From assembly GCA_023055425.1 (NCBI GenBank), contig JALGPY010000008.1, forward strand, positions 9,310,501 through 9,374,500: 64,000 bases of DNA, in the 5' to 3' direction. Both the position numbers and the translations under genes were made by a program. This stretch comes from Linanthus parryae. Its lineage: Eukaryota > Streptophyta > Magnoliopsida > Ericales > Polemoniaceae. The notes below the pieces were generated by a model, which worked only from the letters and a program-made list of their open reading frames with translations, was not told where the DNA came from and did no database searches. The first letter of the stretch is position 1. Every line of letters begins with the position of its first letter. Shown piece by piece: positions 36,001 through 46,350 of this stretch.

Positions 36001-36903
36001 TGAATGAGCACAACAACAAACTCACACTAACACCTCCACCACCAATAACCACCACTACCACCAACCTCCACTACGACCCATCACCGCCACGGCCCACTGT
36101 TTTGGCAAGTGTCAACCAATCACGAGAAAATAACTGCGCAGAAAACTTTTTCACACAAAACATTTTACGCGTAAAATATTTCCCTTGTAAAACATTTTAC
36201 AGCAAACCAAACAGAGCCTATTAGCGAAATTGAACCACACTTTTTTATTCAATAATCAGTTGCTTTGAGAAAATGAATGTACCTTGTTGAGAGCCACAGC
36301 TACAACCTTAGAGCCCTCACGCATTGAAGGGTCCATGGACTTCATCTGTTCAAGAAGAGCCCCAGCGTCCTCCTCCTTGAAACAAAACAGCCCGAGAGAC
36401 TTCCCGGTGTCCACTCCCGAAACCAGCACGAATTCATCGGCGGAATTACTCAGCGCGTATACAGGCACGCCGGCCAACCGCTCTTCAATCGCCTCAATCG
36501 CCAAAGCAGCCGCACCGCTACTCGTATTACTACTAGCACCACCACCACCGTCAACGCCACCGGCAACGCCGCCAGGTGCGACGGCGCTGTTTTTCTCGGC
36601 GATTCGAGCCCAGAAAGGGCTTTTGTTGGTTTTCGCAGGAGAAGCGGAATTGAAGCCGAGTTTGGAAAACCCAGATTGGATTGCTTGTGTGGCGTGGTGA
36701 TGGAAGTCGGAGAGAGCCGAATCGAGATGGGTTTTGAGTTTTGGGTCGAATAGATGGACGCTGAAGAGGAAATTGTGAAGATGGTGGTCTTGCTGGTGGT
36801 GGTGGTGGTGGAAGAGATTGGAGCAGTGGGTTTGGAAGTCTGTGAGGGCTTGTTGGATGAAGAGGTGTGGGGGTTTCGATTTTGAAGAATTGAAGGGTTC
36901 CAT
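21994..36903 (-). CDS. TIC22L: TIC22-like chloroplast inner-envelope import protein, seven exons, 336 aa
   Basis: Exons on the minus strand: 36283-36903, 35711-35785, 24120-24176, 23364-23423, 23197-23277, 23069-23104 and 21994-22074. All junctions are GT-AG and every exon is a whole number of codons. TIC22 proteins sit in the chloroplast intermembrane space and help precursor proteins pass from the TOC to the TIC complex. The diagnostic conserved run is complete: GVPVYALSNSADEFVLVSG and LLEQMKSMDPSMREGSKVVA in exon 1, VFQLQLDGVSFRLIPEVTQV in exon 2, GDFLGVPVFQ in exon 3, SLILRSQNKRYRPVFFRK in exon 4, EDLEKSLLRASR in exon 5 and WDDVVFIPPGFDVSTE in the last exon. The N-terminus has a histidine run (HHHHHQQDHH). 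Intron 2 is 11,534 bp (24177-35710), swollen by nested transposons; intron 1 holds a 370-bp MITE. The symbol rests on remembered family similarity. Confidence 0.9.
25167..25804. mobile_element. hAT-like element built of ACGATTC-type repeats (TIC22-like intron 2)
   Basis: Inverted tips CATAGTTGTCAAAATC and GATTCAACAACTATG bound a segment whose ends consist of repeated ACGATTC/GAATC(G/C) phrases. The flanking octamers ATCTCTGG and CTATCTGG match at six of eight positions, so the target duplication is imperfect. No coding capacity. Confidence 0.6.
26969..27014. repeat. (GA)n microsatellite
   Basis: Pure GA run of about 46 bases inside TIC22-like intron 2. Confidence 0.95.
27067..28688. mobile_element. 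1.6-kb element with GGTCTCGTTTGGGTAGCGGATA inverted ends
   Basis: Tips GGCCTCGTTTGGGTAGCGG and CCGCTACCCAAACGAGACC are inverted, and CCA flanks both sides (27064-27066, 28689-28691). Subterminal phrases GGATATG/GGATAAG repeat inward from both ends. The tips resemble PIF/Harbinger elements. The interior has no transposase frame and contains a long C/A-rich tract with a tandem duplication. A shorter relative is at 61397-62024. Confidence 0.65.
27957..28208. repeat. Tandem duplication of about 125-130 bp
   Basis: Two adjacent copies start CCTCACCTCCACTCCAATCG (27957 and about 28088) and both run through ACAAACCTCCAT and CCCGACCTAAAC to CCCCTGAGACCAC. Differences are scattered single bases and small indels. 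It lies inside the 27067-28688 element. Confidence 0.8.
30477..30558. repeat. Perfect 41-bp tandem duplication inside the LINE
   Basis: GAGCAATAGCTGACCTGGGG... occurs twice head to tail with no difference, so the duplication is recent relative to the decay of the LINE. Confidence 0.95.
32223..34076. mobile_element. Outer non-autonomous hAT element inserted in the LINE
   Basis: Inverted tips CAAGGATT and AATCCTTG, with a perfect 8-bp target duplication GTTGAACC (32215-32222 and 34077-34084). Removing the inner copy and its duplicated octamer leaves about 933 bp. The ends carry many GTATCGG/CCGATAC units. The middle resembles the 5' end of a plant gene: a CT microsatellite, then an ATG at about 33706 in this orientation, and a GTGAGT donor-like site near 33847. 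No transposase. Confidence 0.9.
32726..33638. mobile_element. Inner hAT element, inverted copy of the outer one
   Basis: Same tips (CAAGGATT/AATCCTTG), with its own perfect 8-bp target duplication GTTCCTGG (32718-32725 and 33639-33646). It is a nearly identical copy in opposite orientation to the element it sits in, so the two can pair as long inverted repeats. The insertion is recent. Confidence 0.92.
34646..34664. repeat. Poly-C run of 19
   Basis: Homopolymer in the LINE 3' region; its length may be uncertain in the assembly. Confidence 0.9.
35849..36218. mobile_element. 370-bp MITE in TIC22-like intron 1
   Basis: Inverted tips GGCTCCGTTTGGTTGG and AACCAAACAGAGCC, with repeated AAAACATTTTAC and AAAACGTTTTCC phrases. 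It is a close relative of 11809-12450. It takes up most of the 497-bp intron. Confidence 0.75.
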
Positions 36904-37126
36904 TGTAGAGTTGTGGATTGAGAGAGTGTGAGAGGGTTATGGGTTTAAGAAAATGTGCAGAACGAAGTGGATGATGAAGAAGAAGAAGATGACGACGAGG
37001 GTCTTCAACTTCTATTCTGAAAAATTTATTTCTGGCCCAATATTTTAATGGGCCATTATTGTAACTGGCCCGTTAGCCCAAAAAATCTTGCCAAACCCAA
37101 ACCTTACTGATATATTGCATTGCATG

Positions 37127-37533
37127 TCATGGTGGCAATACGGGCCGACCCGCGTGCCAAGTTGGCACGACCCGCACCGAACACGGCTAAACACGGCGCG
37201 AGCATGGCCCGCTCCACCCTCCGACACGACACAACCCGCTCAAAAGCGTGCCCACCCCGTGGCACGCACGGGTCATGATCCTCCCCTAGCCAACCCGGCC
37301 CGACCCGTTGTCCCCCTCCTCCTCGGGGTCGAGCACGACCCAGCACAAAAAACGGCCGACACGACACAGTCCGTGCACAACCCACCCCCATAAAACCTGG
37401 CACGTGCCGAGCTTCGCGCATTCCGGGCCTGGCCCGTACTCGGCCCGCTCCGCCATCCGACACGGCCCACCCCCAACGCGCTCTCCTCCAGCCCGTCCTT
37501 AACACAGCACGGCCCGGCCCGCTGTCACCATGA
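37127..37533. mobile_element. GC-rich non-autonomous hAT upstream of the TIC22-like gene
   Basis: Tips TCATGGTGGCAA and CTGTCACCATGA are inverted, flanked by a perfect 8-bp duplication ATTGCATG (37119-37126 and 37534-37541). The 407-bp interior is rich in CGGCCCG and CACGGC phrases, far higher in GC than its surroundings, which creates long but meaningless open frames. It ends about 220 bp upstream of the start codon at 36903, in the promoter. Confidence 0.88.
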
Positions 37534-38368
37534 ATTGCATGTTTGTCGATTTTTCTTCGTTTGTTTCTCTTTTCTTTTGAAAGAATTGTTTGTTTCTGAT
37601 AGAAAGACCAGGGGTGGAGCCAGGATTTTGCCACAGTGGGGGCTAAACTCTAGTGTGAGAAAATCTAAGGAATAAACATATAAAGGAGGGGATAGTCATG
37701 TTGGTGTTGGTACTTTGGCCATTGGTGTCGAGTGCTTGGCCATAGGTGACGATTGCTTCTTCCCAGGGTCGGATATATATAGAAACCTGAAACCTCCAGT
37801 CTTAAGGGAACAAACTCTGGGCCTCAAAAGTATTGTTTGCTTTAGGGCAACAAAAAAACTAGGGCCGGCCCTGCTTCTTCCTAGTGTTGCTTAGGTATGT
37901 TGGTTTGTTAGACGATTTTGAGTTTGCAGCGAATTCTTTGATAGTGAAGATATTCTGAAAGATTGAGAGCTTGCAAGGAATCTTTAGTGGATATAAACAT
38001 GTTGTTCATGGTGACTAAGTTATGAGAAAGTCACTTTTTTTTTTTTTTTTTTTGAGCCCAAGTCACATTTTTTTGCACAGTGAGGAAAAACAATAATTTT
38101 TCGTCCTGTTGAGAGAGTGAATAACAAAGATCACTAAGAAGGTTAATAAAAATATGCAACTCGCATATACTTTGCTTCAGGCCCAAACTGTACAAACCAG
38201 AGAGTACCCGAGGAGGGACATTAAAGGTAGCAATGGCACAGAGTTTCAATTTTCGCATTGCATCCATCACAGGTGGTGGAGATTGATAGGAAACTTTCAA
38301 TGATGGACAATGATATCTTTTATTGGTGATTTCCTTGTAATGCATAATTTAGCTGTAATTACAACTAT
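37534..38368. other. Intergenic with degenerate repeats
   Basis: Contains the start of a GGGTGGAGCCAGGATTTTG repeat (37613) and a T17 run near 38037-38053. The minus strand beyond the T run has an open frame ending in poly-A, as expected for a retroposed mRNA fragment; no protein family recognised. Confidence 0.35.
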
Positions 38369-41216
38369 TCTATAAAATAGAACGGTTGAATTAATTTCAG
38401 CCGTTAAATTGAATCAACCCCAGCCTTAGATCTCACCTACTTTAAAAATAGATTTTGAAAAAAAAAAAAAAAAACTAAACGCACGACCTCAGTATTATAG
38501 AGCACGACCTCAACTCAAACTCTCCACCTTCTTCCCTCTCTCTCACTTCGTCTCTCCCCCTTCCCACTCCCACGACCGGCCACCGCGGAGTTCATCACAT
38601 GAAGACCTCGCTCCACCTAAGGTACGTGCTTATTCTTCGATTTCAGTTTCAATTCGAAAACACAGAGAAGCAGAAGAAAGAACTTCTCGATTTTCAGGGT
38701 CAAGTTCAATTCTGAACTGGATCTGGCAAATTCGATTGGTTATTATGGATTTTGACTCTGTTTTTGTGGTTTCGGCTGGGGTATTGTCGATTGGGGCCGA
38801 GATTTTGCCTGATTTCTCGGTTTCAAGCGACTTAGCAATTAATGGTGTCCGTCAATCAGTTTATGTTCTTCTTCTGCTGTATTTTTCTTCTCTTTTTCGG
38901 TTTCATTCTCAGTTTTGCCTTCTTCTTCCATTCCATTCTCAGGTAGCTTATGAAGGTAGTTTCTGGCTAAAGTAAGGCCTGGATAGTGATTATTAAGGAT
39001 CTGCCAATCTCTATCTCCCTGAGTACATGATCCGTCCATGAATATGTGATCTGTCTTCTATGCCTAATTTTGTTGTTTACAGTTCCATTTGTTCATGTCT
39101 GGCGATCCTCTTCTATCTTTGTTTGGTTGGTGTTAAAGTTATTTTCGCCATTCAGGTTATGCGTGTTGGGATTCTTAGGCATTTACCATTAGGGATTCTT
39201 AGGGACCAGTAGGGATTTGCGGTTGCATTTTTGTTGGTATAGGGCAGAAGTTATTTCTATTCCCTGGAGGAAGAATAATTGCCTCCAACCAAAGGAACAA
39301 TGACTATTCTCAGTTATTTCTATTCCTTTGAGATGTTGACCTTAACTTTGCTCAAATAAAATTGCTCTGTAAACAAGTTACTTGACATCGTTTAAAATTG
39401 AACTAAAGAATCCGATCAAATTACGTCTATTTTCAAAGTCATATATGTCTATCGCTGAACACCTAGGGATTTAACTGCATAAGTTATGTTTTCTGTTGGT
39501 ATGTTCCCCAGTTTTTCATTTTGTTCCCACGATTTAGTTCGTTGTTAAATTTTCATTTGATCCCACACCATTGAGACTAACAATTTTCTTATTTATGACT
39601 TGCGGCTTCTTAGTTTGTTATCATGTCGCTTTACAGGTCAGAGAAAAATTAATTTGCTGGCGGTGTGTTCACGCCGCTTTAGAGGTCAGAGAAAAACTAA
39701 TATTTGTTCCTATTGTCTTTCTAACTAAATATTTTTGTACTCTGACTCAACGTTATTGCATGTTTGCTTGTATTAGGAGTAGTGCGAGCGAACTGAAATG
39801 GAGCTGAAAATGTGCACCCAGGTTAGCTTAGAGTCACAAATTATACTATTTTAACTTCAATGAAGAATGAATGGATACGACAACATCGTTTATTCTGGCC
39901 TTTCAATAGCTTAAATTACTTACTTGGAAACTAGCATTATTTTGTTTTTTTCTACCACAAATTTATGTTCAAAATAGGGATAACATAAATTGATTTTGAC
40001 AAAAATTGATTCCTAGGATCGTAAAAGAATGAGAGATATCACAGTTCAGTGCCAACAAAAACCAATCAATGGAACCGAAGAAGTGCAAGAGACATTATGC
40101 CATGTGTGTTCACCTCTTCCACTTAGTAAGTCCGGAGTTTAAGATAAATATTCTACTGCTATGTTTTAAGATCATTTTTCAGGTGGGTTGTTCATGTAAT
40201 ATTTTTTTGAGCGGCATTCAAGTAATATTTTGGTTCCTTCGAGTTAGTTTTTTATGAGTCTCACTGGAATTTAACCTAAAGAATTTGATAAAGAGATAAC
40301 TGATCACACACACACCTCATAGGTGTAAGCCAACTCTTTGAAGCCTGATTCAGTAGTGAGAAACTAACATAGGACCACCAATGACAATTGTTTTAAATAC
40401 CGTAAATTTGACATGTTTGTGTGTAACATAGTGGAAGTTAGTTTTACTAAAGGTATATATTACCTGCCACTCGAAACAATTCGGGTTGGGCCACACTCTT
40501 ATTACGTCTGTGAATGTATTGCTTAGTTTCTTTTCCGATAACATTTGTTATTGTTTTTTTTTTCTGAGAAAGCCTGTAAACCTACGTGGCTAATTGTTTG
40601 ACGGTCATTTTCTCATTGAGATAAAATTTGTTATTGGTTTTTTTGTCTGAGATAGCCTGTAAACCTACATGGCTAATTGTTTGACGGTCATTTTCTCATT
40701 GAGATGAACCACACACCAATAAATTAAGGCCTATTTTTTGTCTCTTATTATCATCGTCTTTCTAATTTGGTGTTTAATTATGTAACAGGCCGACTCTAAC
40801 GTGTTTGATTATGCAAGGAGGCTGGGTTGATCGCCATTTTATTTTCAGTCTCACGTTCGGTTTACTACAACAGTTACAATGATGGTCCCTTGGTATCATC
40901 TGGAGCTATAGGAGGTTTGGTATCTACAGGAAAGGGATCAAAACTCACCAATGATGGATTGTTGTTTCATTAATTGTGGAGGTGGAGGATTTGATGGCCG
41001 ATTTGTATGTTTACGTTTTTTTGTAAATTCGGATGTAAATTTACATATTTGACATAGAAATAGCTTTAATGGCCCGTATATGCTGCAAAAGTTTACTGGA
41101 AAGCTTAACTTCATTTTTGGACTAAAACTTCTTATTTGTTTCATGAGCATCTGCATGTAAGCGATGTTCTTACTGTTTGTTTAGGGTAGTGCCCTCGGGC
41201 ACGGGCAATCCCCTAG
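38369..41216 (+). mobile_element. Probable Helitron with a clear 3' end
   Basis: The 3' end has a perfect hairpin GTGCCC-TC-GGGCAC (41189-41202), a short spacer, then CCCCTAG at 41216 followed by T, the plant Helitron signature. The 5' end is not certain; the stretch starting TCTATAAAATAGAACGG (38369) is my best candidate but is not preceded by the expected A. The interior has a pyrimidine-rich leader and an ATG followed by a splice-donor-like GTACGT (about 38599-38625), which looks like a captured gene 5' end. No Rep/helicase seen. Confidence 0.45.
40542..40704. repeat. Tandem duplication of about 82 bp
   Basis: ATTTGTTATTG...AGCCTGTAAACCTAC...GACGGTCATTTTCTCATTGAGAT occurs twice in a row with a handful of differences. 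Confidence 0.9.
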
Positions 41217-41449
41217 TATGTATTAATTTAGCAGTAACAAAAAAAAAAAAAAACACGCGTGATACAAGTAAATTATATCCATCATATGTATCGCCGCACT
41301 ATTTAATTATAAGCTCGACCACGTGCTGGCACATACAAGAGCCCATGTTATTGCACCTGTAAGACTATCGTGTGATTAACATAATCTACTACCATTGACT
41401 AGGTACAACTAATGATGAATTTACACACCACGTCACTGTATCACTAATG

Positions 41450-41713
41450 TACTACCTCCGTTTCTTCTCTATCACACCGGTTTGACTTTTTGACTCGTAT
41501 CTGACTCACTTTGACCGAGTAATTTGGATAGCAAAACGATGTGTTTTTTTGATAATTTTTTCACCGTGTTATAGATCAAGTTTTACTCTACAACACCACG
41601 AAAAAATTATTAAAAAATTACATCATTTGGCCCCATATATCATCGGGTCAAAGTGACCCAGTGAATAGTGACAAAAGTCAATATGGTGTGATAGAGAAGA
41701 AACGGAAGTAGTA
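41450..41713. mobile_element. Stowaway-like foldback MITE, copy 5
   Basis: Begins TACTACCTCCGTTTCTTCTC and ends GAAACGGAAGTAGTA; 28 of the first 29 arm bases agree within the copy. It ends 140 bp upstream of the F-box pseudogene start at 41853. Confidence 0.8.
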
Positions 41714-41852
41714 ATATTTAGATACTATTTTCTACGATTTGTCCCGTGAAAAATGATGTGAGGCAATAATCAACAGTTGGCTGATATCTTCTATCTATAA
41801 AATCTCCCGCGTCACACTCTCAAATTTCATATCACTTCTCTTTATTAGAAGA

Positions 41853-43005
41853 ATGGGAGACAAAGAAAACAACAATTGTTATCGTCCTCCCAACTGGTCT
41901 CGTATCGGGTACGATGTTACCGAGAACATACTGAAAAAGTTACATTTCCCCGATTTGCTCCAATGCGGAGACGTTTGCACATCATGGCGGTCTATTAGCA
42001 GCACCCTAATCTCAGTTTTCCCAATAAACTCTCCCGTTCTAGTGCTTTCGATACAACATATTCCCAAGAAAATATTCTCTTCAGAAGAAATAGAGGATTT
42101 CCTCTTCGGAAAAGATGATTACGATTTCTTCTTCACAGGCAATTATTCTCGGGCCACTCAGTTGCTTTGTTTCTTCAATCCTGTAATGAACAAATTATAC
42201 AAAATCAGCCAAAAATGAAAAGAGCTACTAACAGGGAGCACTTTCGTCGGATCAACGAATGGGCGGGCTTTGTTCAAAATGGTAGTAGATTTACTTGTGT
42301 TCAATCCTCCAACGGGTGTAGGCATCCGCGTTCCTTGCACCACAAGTGATTCGATTAATATCGAGAAAGTTGTGTTATGGGGTGATGCAATTTTGGATAT
42401 GAGGAAGGGAAATATCAATAGCCATGGTATTTTGGTTGTGAAGGGTGGTTTTCATAATGGCGTCTTATGTGATGAAAGTCTCTCTTTTTCTATATGGGGT
42501 GGCACAAGATTTAGAGACACTCTTTGGAGACAAATTGTATCCTTCTGATGATTTATATTTCGATGGTTTGGTATATGCTGTGTTTGGCAAGGGTTTTATC
42601 CAAGTTTGGGATTTAAATCAAGTGGGATTAGGGTTAGCTCCTAAAATGGTAGAGAAGTATCTGCCAAAATTCAACCCAGGTAAGGGGTTGCCGTCAACAT
42701 GGCAATGTAAGTTGCGTTTGTTTGATTCGCTAGGCGAGTTGTGTCTCGTTGGGTTCTGGAAAAGTGTGTTTTTCGGTGTTTACAAAATGGATTTCAAGGA
42801 TAGAAAATGGGTACATTTGGAATCATTAGGAGACCGAGCCGTGTTTTTGTGTGGGAGTCAGTGTATTGCATTTTCAACACAAGAACATTCAAGGTACAGG
42901 AGAACCTGTGTATATTTTGAATACGAGGATCAGACTAGTGACCTCGGTCGTTGAATCTATGCTTACAACTTGGCGACAGGTCTGGTTGAGAAGGTTCGAT
43001 TTTGA
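41853..43005 (+). pseudogene. F-box/DUF295 (KIB-type) gene copy 1, broken
   Basis: The N-terminus has an F-box (WSRIGYDVTENILKKL...FPDLLQCGDVCTSWRSIS) and the rest matches the DUF295 region of the intact copy at 57913 (DLLVFNPPTGVGIRVPC; KVVLWGDAILD; DLYFDGLVYAVFGKGFIQVW; DRKWVHLESLGDRAVFLC; CVYFEYED). It has an in-frame TGA at 42216-42218, a frameshift near 42530 and a second in-frame TGA at 42952-42954, just before the usual final YNLATG segment. It is the most diverged copy and lacks the flank shared by the others. F-box proteins are substrate receptors of SCF ubiquitin ligases, but this copy should not make a full protein. Confidence 0.85.
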
Positions 43006-43680
43006 AGAACTCAAAAAGTTTCTTACAGAAGATCAATTTTGATTGTATGTGCTGGATATGAACATCTTTATGAAAGTTCATTTTCTACTGTTCAAAACAG
43101 TTTTATTTCATACATGATTAGTGATTCGTCTTCAATCACACTGTCTAAATCGATTCTCCATTTAACTTGTTGTATTAATTAAGGATGCCGGTCGCACCGG
43201 GAAATCGAAGACCGAACAACGCTAAACAGTCGGTTTATGTTTGAAAAAATTCAAAACCCATATAAGGTCAAGTTTTTCAAAGTTATTAAACCGAACCAAA
43301 TCGAATTATTTAACCAATGTGCAGGCATGTCGTGTACTTCAATCTTTAAATATATGCATATCTACACATATAGATATACATATACATATAGATACACTTA
43401 TACGTGTGTTGTGAACTCAAGAATGAGAAGAGAAAGACGACATGTGGAGGAATATCAAGTATGTCTTATTCTCCACCAAACCTCCCCTTGAATATCTTGA
43501 AAGCTGACCGACACAGTAAATGTGTACTCTTTCAAACTAGAAGGGGTGAAAGTGTCTTTGCAGCAAACTTGAGAGGGTGAAAGTCTATTTTACCATGTTT
43601 TAACGCGTATATCACCGTCCTACCCCCAAAATGTACAATCCTTCTCAAAACTGGGGATTACAATTGTTCAAAAACGCTTA
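43006..43680. other. Intergenic; upstream flank shared with other F-box copies
   Basis: 43521-43680 (AACTAGAAGGGGTGAAAGTG... to CTCAAAACTGGGGATTA) is related to 63575-63765 upstream of the last F-box copy, and its end to 57830-57850. A TACATATA-type simple repeat lies near 43365-43400. Confidence 0.5.
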
Positions 43681-44804
43681 GGGCACGTTTGGTGTCGGGA
43701 TTGAAAATTGGGGTTACAGGGACCCTACAGTATTATAGGGTGTATTGATATTAAGGGAGTAATAATTATATAGGGAGGATTAGGGCTGAGCACGGGTCGG
43801 GTTGGCCGGTTATTTTGGCATTACGGCACCCGGCCCGACCGTCCGGGTATGTAAAATCTCAAACCGACCCCAATCGAAACACTAGTGATACCCGATGTTT
43901 ACGGGTTCATCGGGTTCGGCCGGTTTCGATCGGGTTTGTCCGAGTTCGGCAAAGAGATAAAATACATGAAGGCCCAATCGGATCTACAGACAGAGGGAGG
44001 AAGAGAAGAGTATGTCGTCGACGCTCTCTACTCACCGCCGCCGCTCTCTCCTCACCGTTGCCGCTCTCTTTCGTTCTCTTGTCGTCGCCATCGAATCTAG
44101 CTAGGAAGAGAAGAGTACGTCGTCGACGGAGAGTGACGGCCGCTCACCGCCATCTTCTTCTTCTTCATCTATCATTTTGTCCTTATCTTTCTTCTCTCTC
44201 AGACTCTCTATTTTAATTGAAGCACTCTCTTTCACTCATCTCTCTTTCCTCTCTATATAATAGTAGTAGATATGTATTGGTAGTAGTTGTAGATAATATT
44301 TATAGTAGTACTAGTCAGATGGGTGGCGTAGCCGTGGAGAACAATTAGTGGTGGATAGATATTGATTGTATAATCTATGCAGGCTATAAGAAACGGCCGG
44401 GTCGAGTTTTATCGGGTAAAAACACTCTTGACCCGCGAATCACCCAATCTTTGGTCGGGTTAGAGATTCTTAACCCATACCCAATCGAAGTCCATTCGGT
44501 TTTGTTTACTAACGGGTTGACTTTGTTTGGACCGGCCGGGTCGGCCGGGTTGGCGGGTTTTTGCTCAGCCCTAGCCTAGGATTATATAACATGTTTGTTT
44601 GTACCCGTATATATAGGGGGATTAAGACTTTAGTATTCAATCCCACCTACATGCTGGGATTATATTTTAGGCATGTAAGGGGCATTGATAATAAGGGAGG
44701 ATTGAATCCCCCTTCAAATTATCCCTCTACCAAACACCAGTTATTACCCCCTACTGATATTATTATTACTGTACCCCTTATTAATCCCTGCATCAAACGT
44801 GCCC
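43681..44804. mobile_element. Tourist-like (PIF/Harbinger) element in the promoter of F-box copy 2
   Basis: Tips GGGCACGTTTGGTG and CATCAAACGTGCCC are inverted and TTA flanks both sides (43678-43680, 44805-44807). It carries a second element (43781-44573) inside. Its right end is 80 bp upstream of the ATG at 44885. Confidence 0.8.
43781..44573. mobile_element. hAT-like element rich in GGGTCGGG/GGCCGGG units, nested
   Basis: Inverted tips TAGGGCTGAGC and GCTCAGCCCTA, with subterminal GGGTCGGGTTGGCCGG-type repeats. The family style matches the 18439 element, but I cannot see an 8-bp duplication. The interior holds CGTCGTCGACG-type GC blocks and CT-rich tracts. Confidence 0.6.
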
Positions 44805-44884
44805 TTAGGGTTCATAAAAAACCAACCAAAATCGCCATTCCTCTTGCTCTCTCTATCTCTCTCTCTCTGCACGAGTTGATCAGA

Positions 44885-45993
44885 ATGGACACTGATAGCG
44901 GCGACCAGAATTGTCACAGTCGTGATTGGTCTAGTCTCGGTTACGATCTCACAGATCACATTTTCAGAAACTACTTGCCTTTCACCGATTTGCTTTCCCG
45001 TTGCCGATACGTCTGCACATCATGGCGCTTAGTTTCCGACACCATCGTCTCATCTCTTCCAGTAAACTCCCCTGTTTCGGTGCTCCCTAAGAGTTTCCTT
45101 CCCCAGCAGATCATCCCTTCCGACGAAGAAAGCTGCCAACTCTTCCGTTTTGGCAGAACTCAGCTGTGCAGTTTCTTTAACCTTGTAGCTTCTGAATTGT
45201 ATCCACTCAGTGACAAATCAAAACAGCTTTTGAAAGGGAGATGCCTCATTGGATTATCAAAAGGGTGGGCTCTATTCGAAGGGCCTTTTCATGCTGATGG
45301 TTTGCTCCTGTTCAATGCTGCCACGGGTATATGCATTCGAATGCCTTGCCCCGAAAGTCTGATGAAGAAAGCTGTTTTGTGGGGTGGTGACCCAATTTTG
45401 GACAAAAAAAGCCACGGCATTGTGGATATATCAGGAAGTTGGCCTCCTAATATCTGTGTTACGACTGCCATATCGGGAGACAAAAGGTTTAAGTATACCC
45501 TCCGATATTTATCATATCCTTGTGATGTTCTATACTTTAATATTTGATTTATGCGGTTTTCGAGAAGGGCTTTATTAGGGCTTGGGACTCTAATAAAACC
45601 ATTGGCACGTTTGGGGGCTTGAATCCTACTAAGTTAGAGCATTACCTGCCAAGCTTCAACCCAGGAAAGGAGTTGACGTCCGATCACGAGTTGGGTTTGG
45701 TTGATTCTTCGGGCGAGCTATGGATTGTTTAAAAATTGGGGTTGGGGACTGAATGCAAAATTGGAGTTTACAAGCTGGATTTCAGGGAAAGGAAATGGGT
45801 CGATTTGGACTCATTGGGCGACTGGGTTGTGGCTTTGTACACGAACCAGAGTATCGCTTTCTCACCTTTGGGCCCTTCAACGTACAAGAGGAATTGTGTA
45901 TATTTTGAAGACTATGATGCACCTACATCACTTAATCGTTGCATCTATGTTTACAACTTGGAGGATGGCTCCATCGCAAAGAGTCTTTTATGA
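44885..45993 (+). pseudogene. F-box/DUF295 gene copy 2, one deletion and one stop
   Basis: Aligns along its whole length with the intact gene at 57913. The F-box is YDLTDHIFRNYLPFTDLL...CRYVCTSWRLVSDTIV. The frame is intact for about 220 codons, then a single missing base near 45545 shifts it (TTTAATATTTGATT where the sister copy at 47310 has TTTAATAATTTGGTT). A nonsense codon TAA follows at 45730-45732 where the intact gene has a serine TCA. The rest (KIGVYKLDFRERKWVDLDSL; CVYFEDYD; YVYNLEDGS) is well preserved, so the loss is recent. A truncated F-box protein could still be made. Confidence 0.88.
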
Positions 45994-46189
45994 GCGTTCT
46001 TATGAAATATCATCGGTACGTAGCACGAACATGGTAGTAGTTAGATATAATTATGTTTTCTCATGCACTAATTTGAATAATTCTCATGAAGCTGGTTTTC
46101 TTATTACCTTTCTATTTGGGACATATCATTGTAACGGCCTAGTACTAGTTACCCCTACCTCACATATGGGCTCGGCTTTTCTACAGTCG

Positions 46190-46350
46190 TGAGACTGAGT
46201 TGTGATTTTGTGCAAGGGTCAATCAATTTCGTTCTTGGGAGCCTTCAAAGTATAAGAAGAATTGTGTCTGTGTTGAATACCACAACGAGATGATAATGAA
46301 TGTTCATTTCATCCATGTTTAGAACTTGGAGGATGGTACTGTGGGGGAAA
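46190..46350 (+). pseudogene. DUF295 C-terminal remnant downstream of copy 2
   Basis: GTGCAAGGGTCAATCAATTTCG... TATAAGAAGAATTGTGT... AACTTGGAGGATGGTACTG follows the order of the intact gene end (CTNQSIVFS; YKRNCVYFED; YNLEDGS). The same remnant follows F-box copies 3 (about 49370) and 4 (about 59250). Confidence 0.55.

Noticed and set aside
36284..36700. 138-codon + strand frame opposite TIC22-like exon 1
   Set aside because: Shadow of the real minus-strand exon, which carries the conserved TIC22 blocks.
37104..37634. Open frame of 176 codons on the minus strand
   Set aside because: It lies in the GC-rich hAT element with an 8-bp target duplication; composition is Arg/Gly/Ala-rich and no domain is seen.
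38031..38345. 104-codon minus-strand frame ending in a lysine run
   Set aside because: The lysine run is a poly-A tract and I recognise no family; at most a retroposed mRNA fragment.
42216..42218. Programmed stop read-through in F-box copy 1 (TGA)
   Set aside because: The copy also has a frameshift and a second in-frame stop, so plain decay is the simpler reading.
44561..44884. Upstream extension of F-box copy 2 to an ATG at 44561
   Set aside because: The extra part lies in the Tourist/hAT insertion, and sister copies all start at the MDT/MGT codon homologous to 44885.
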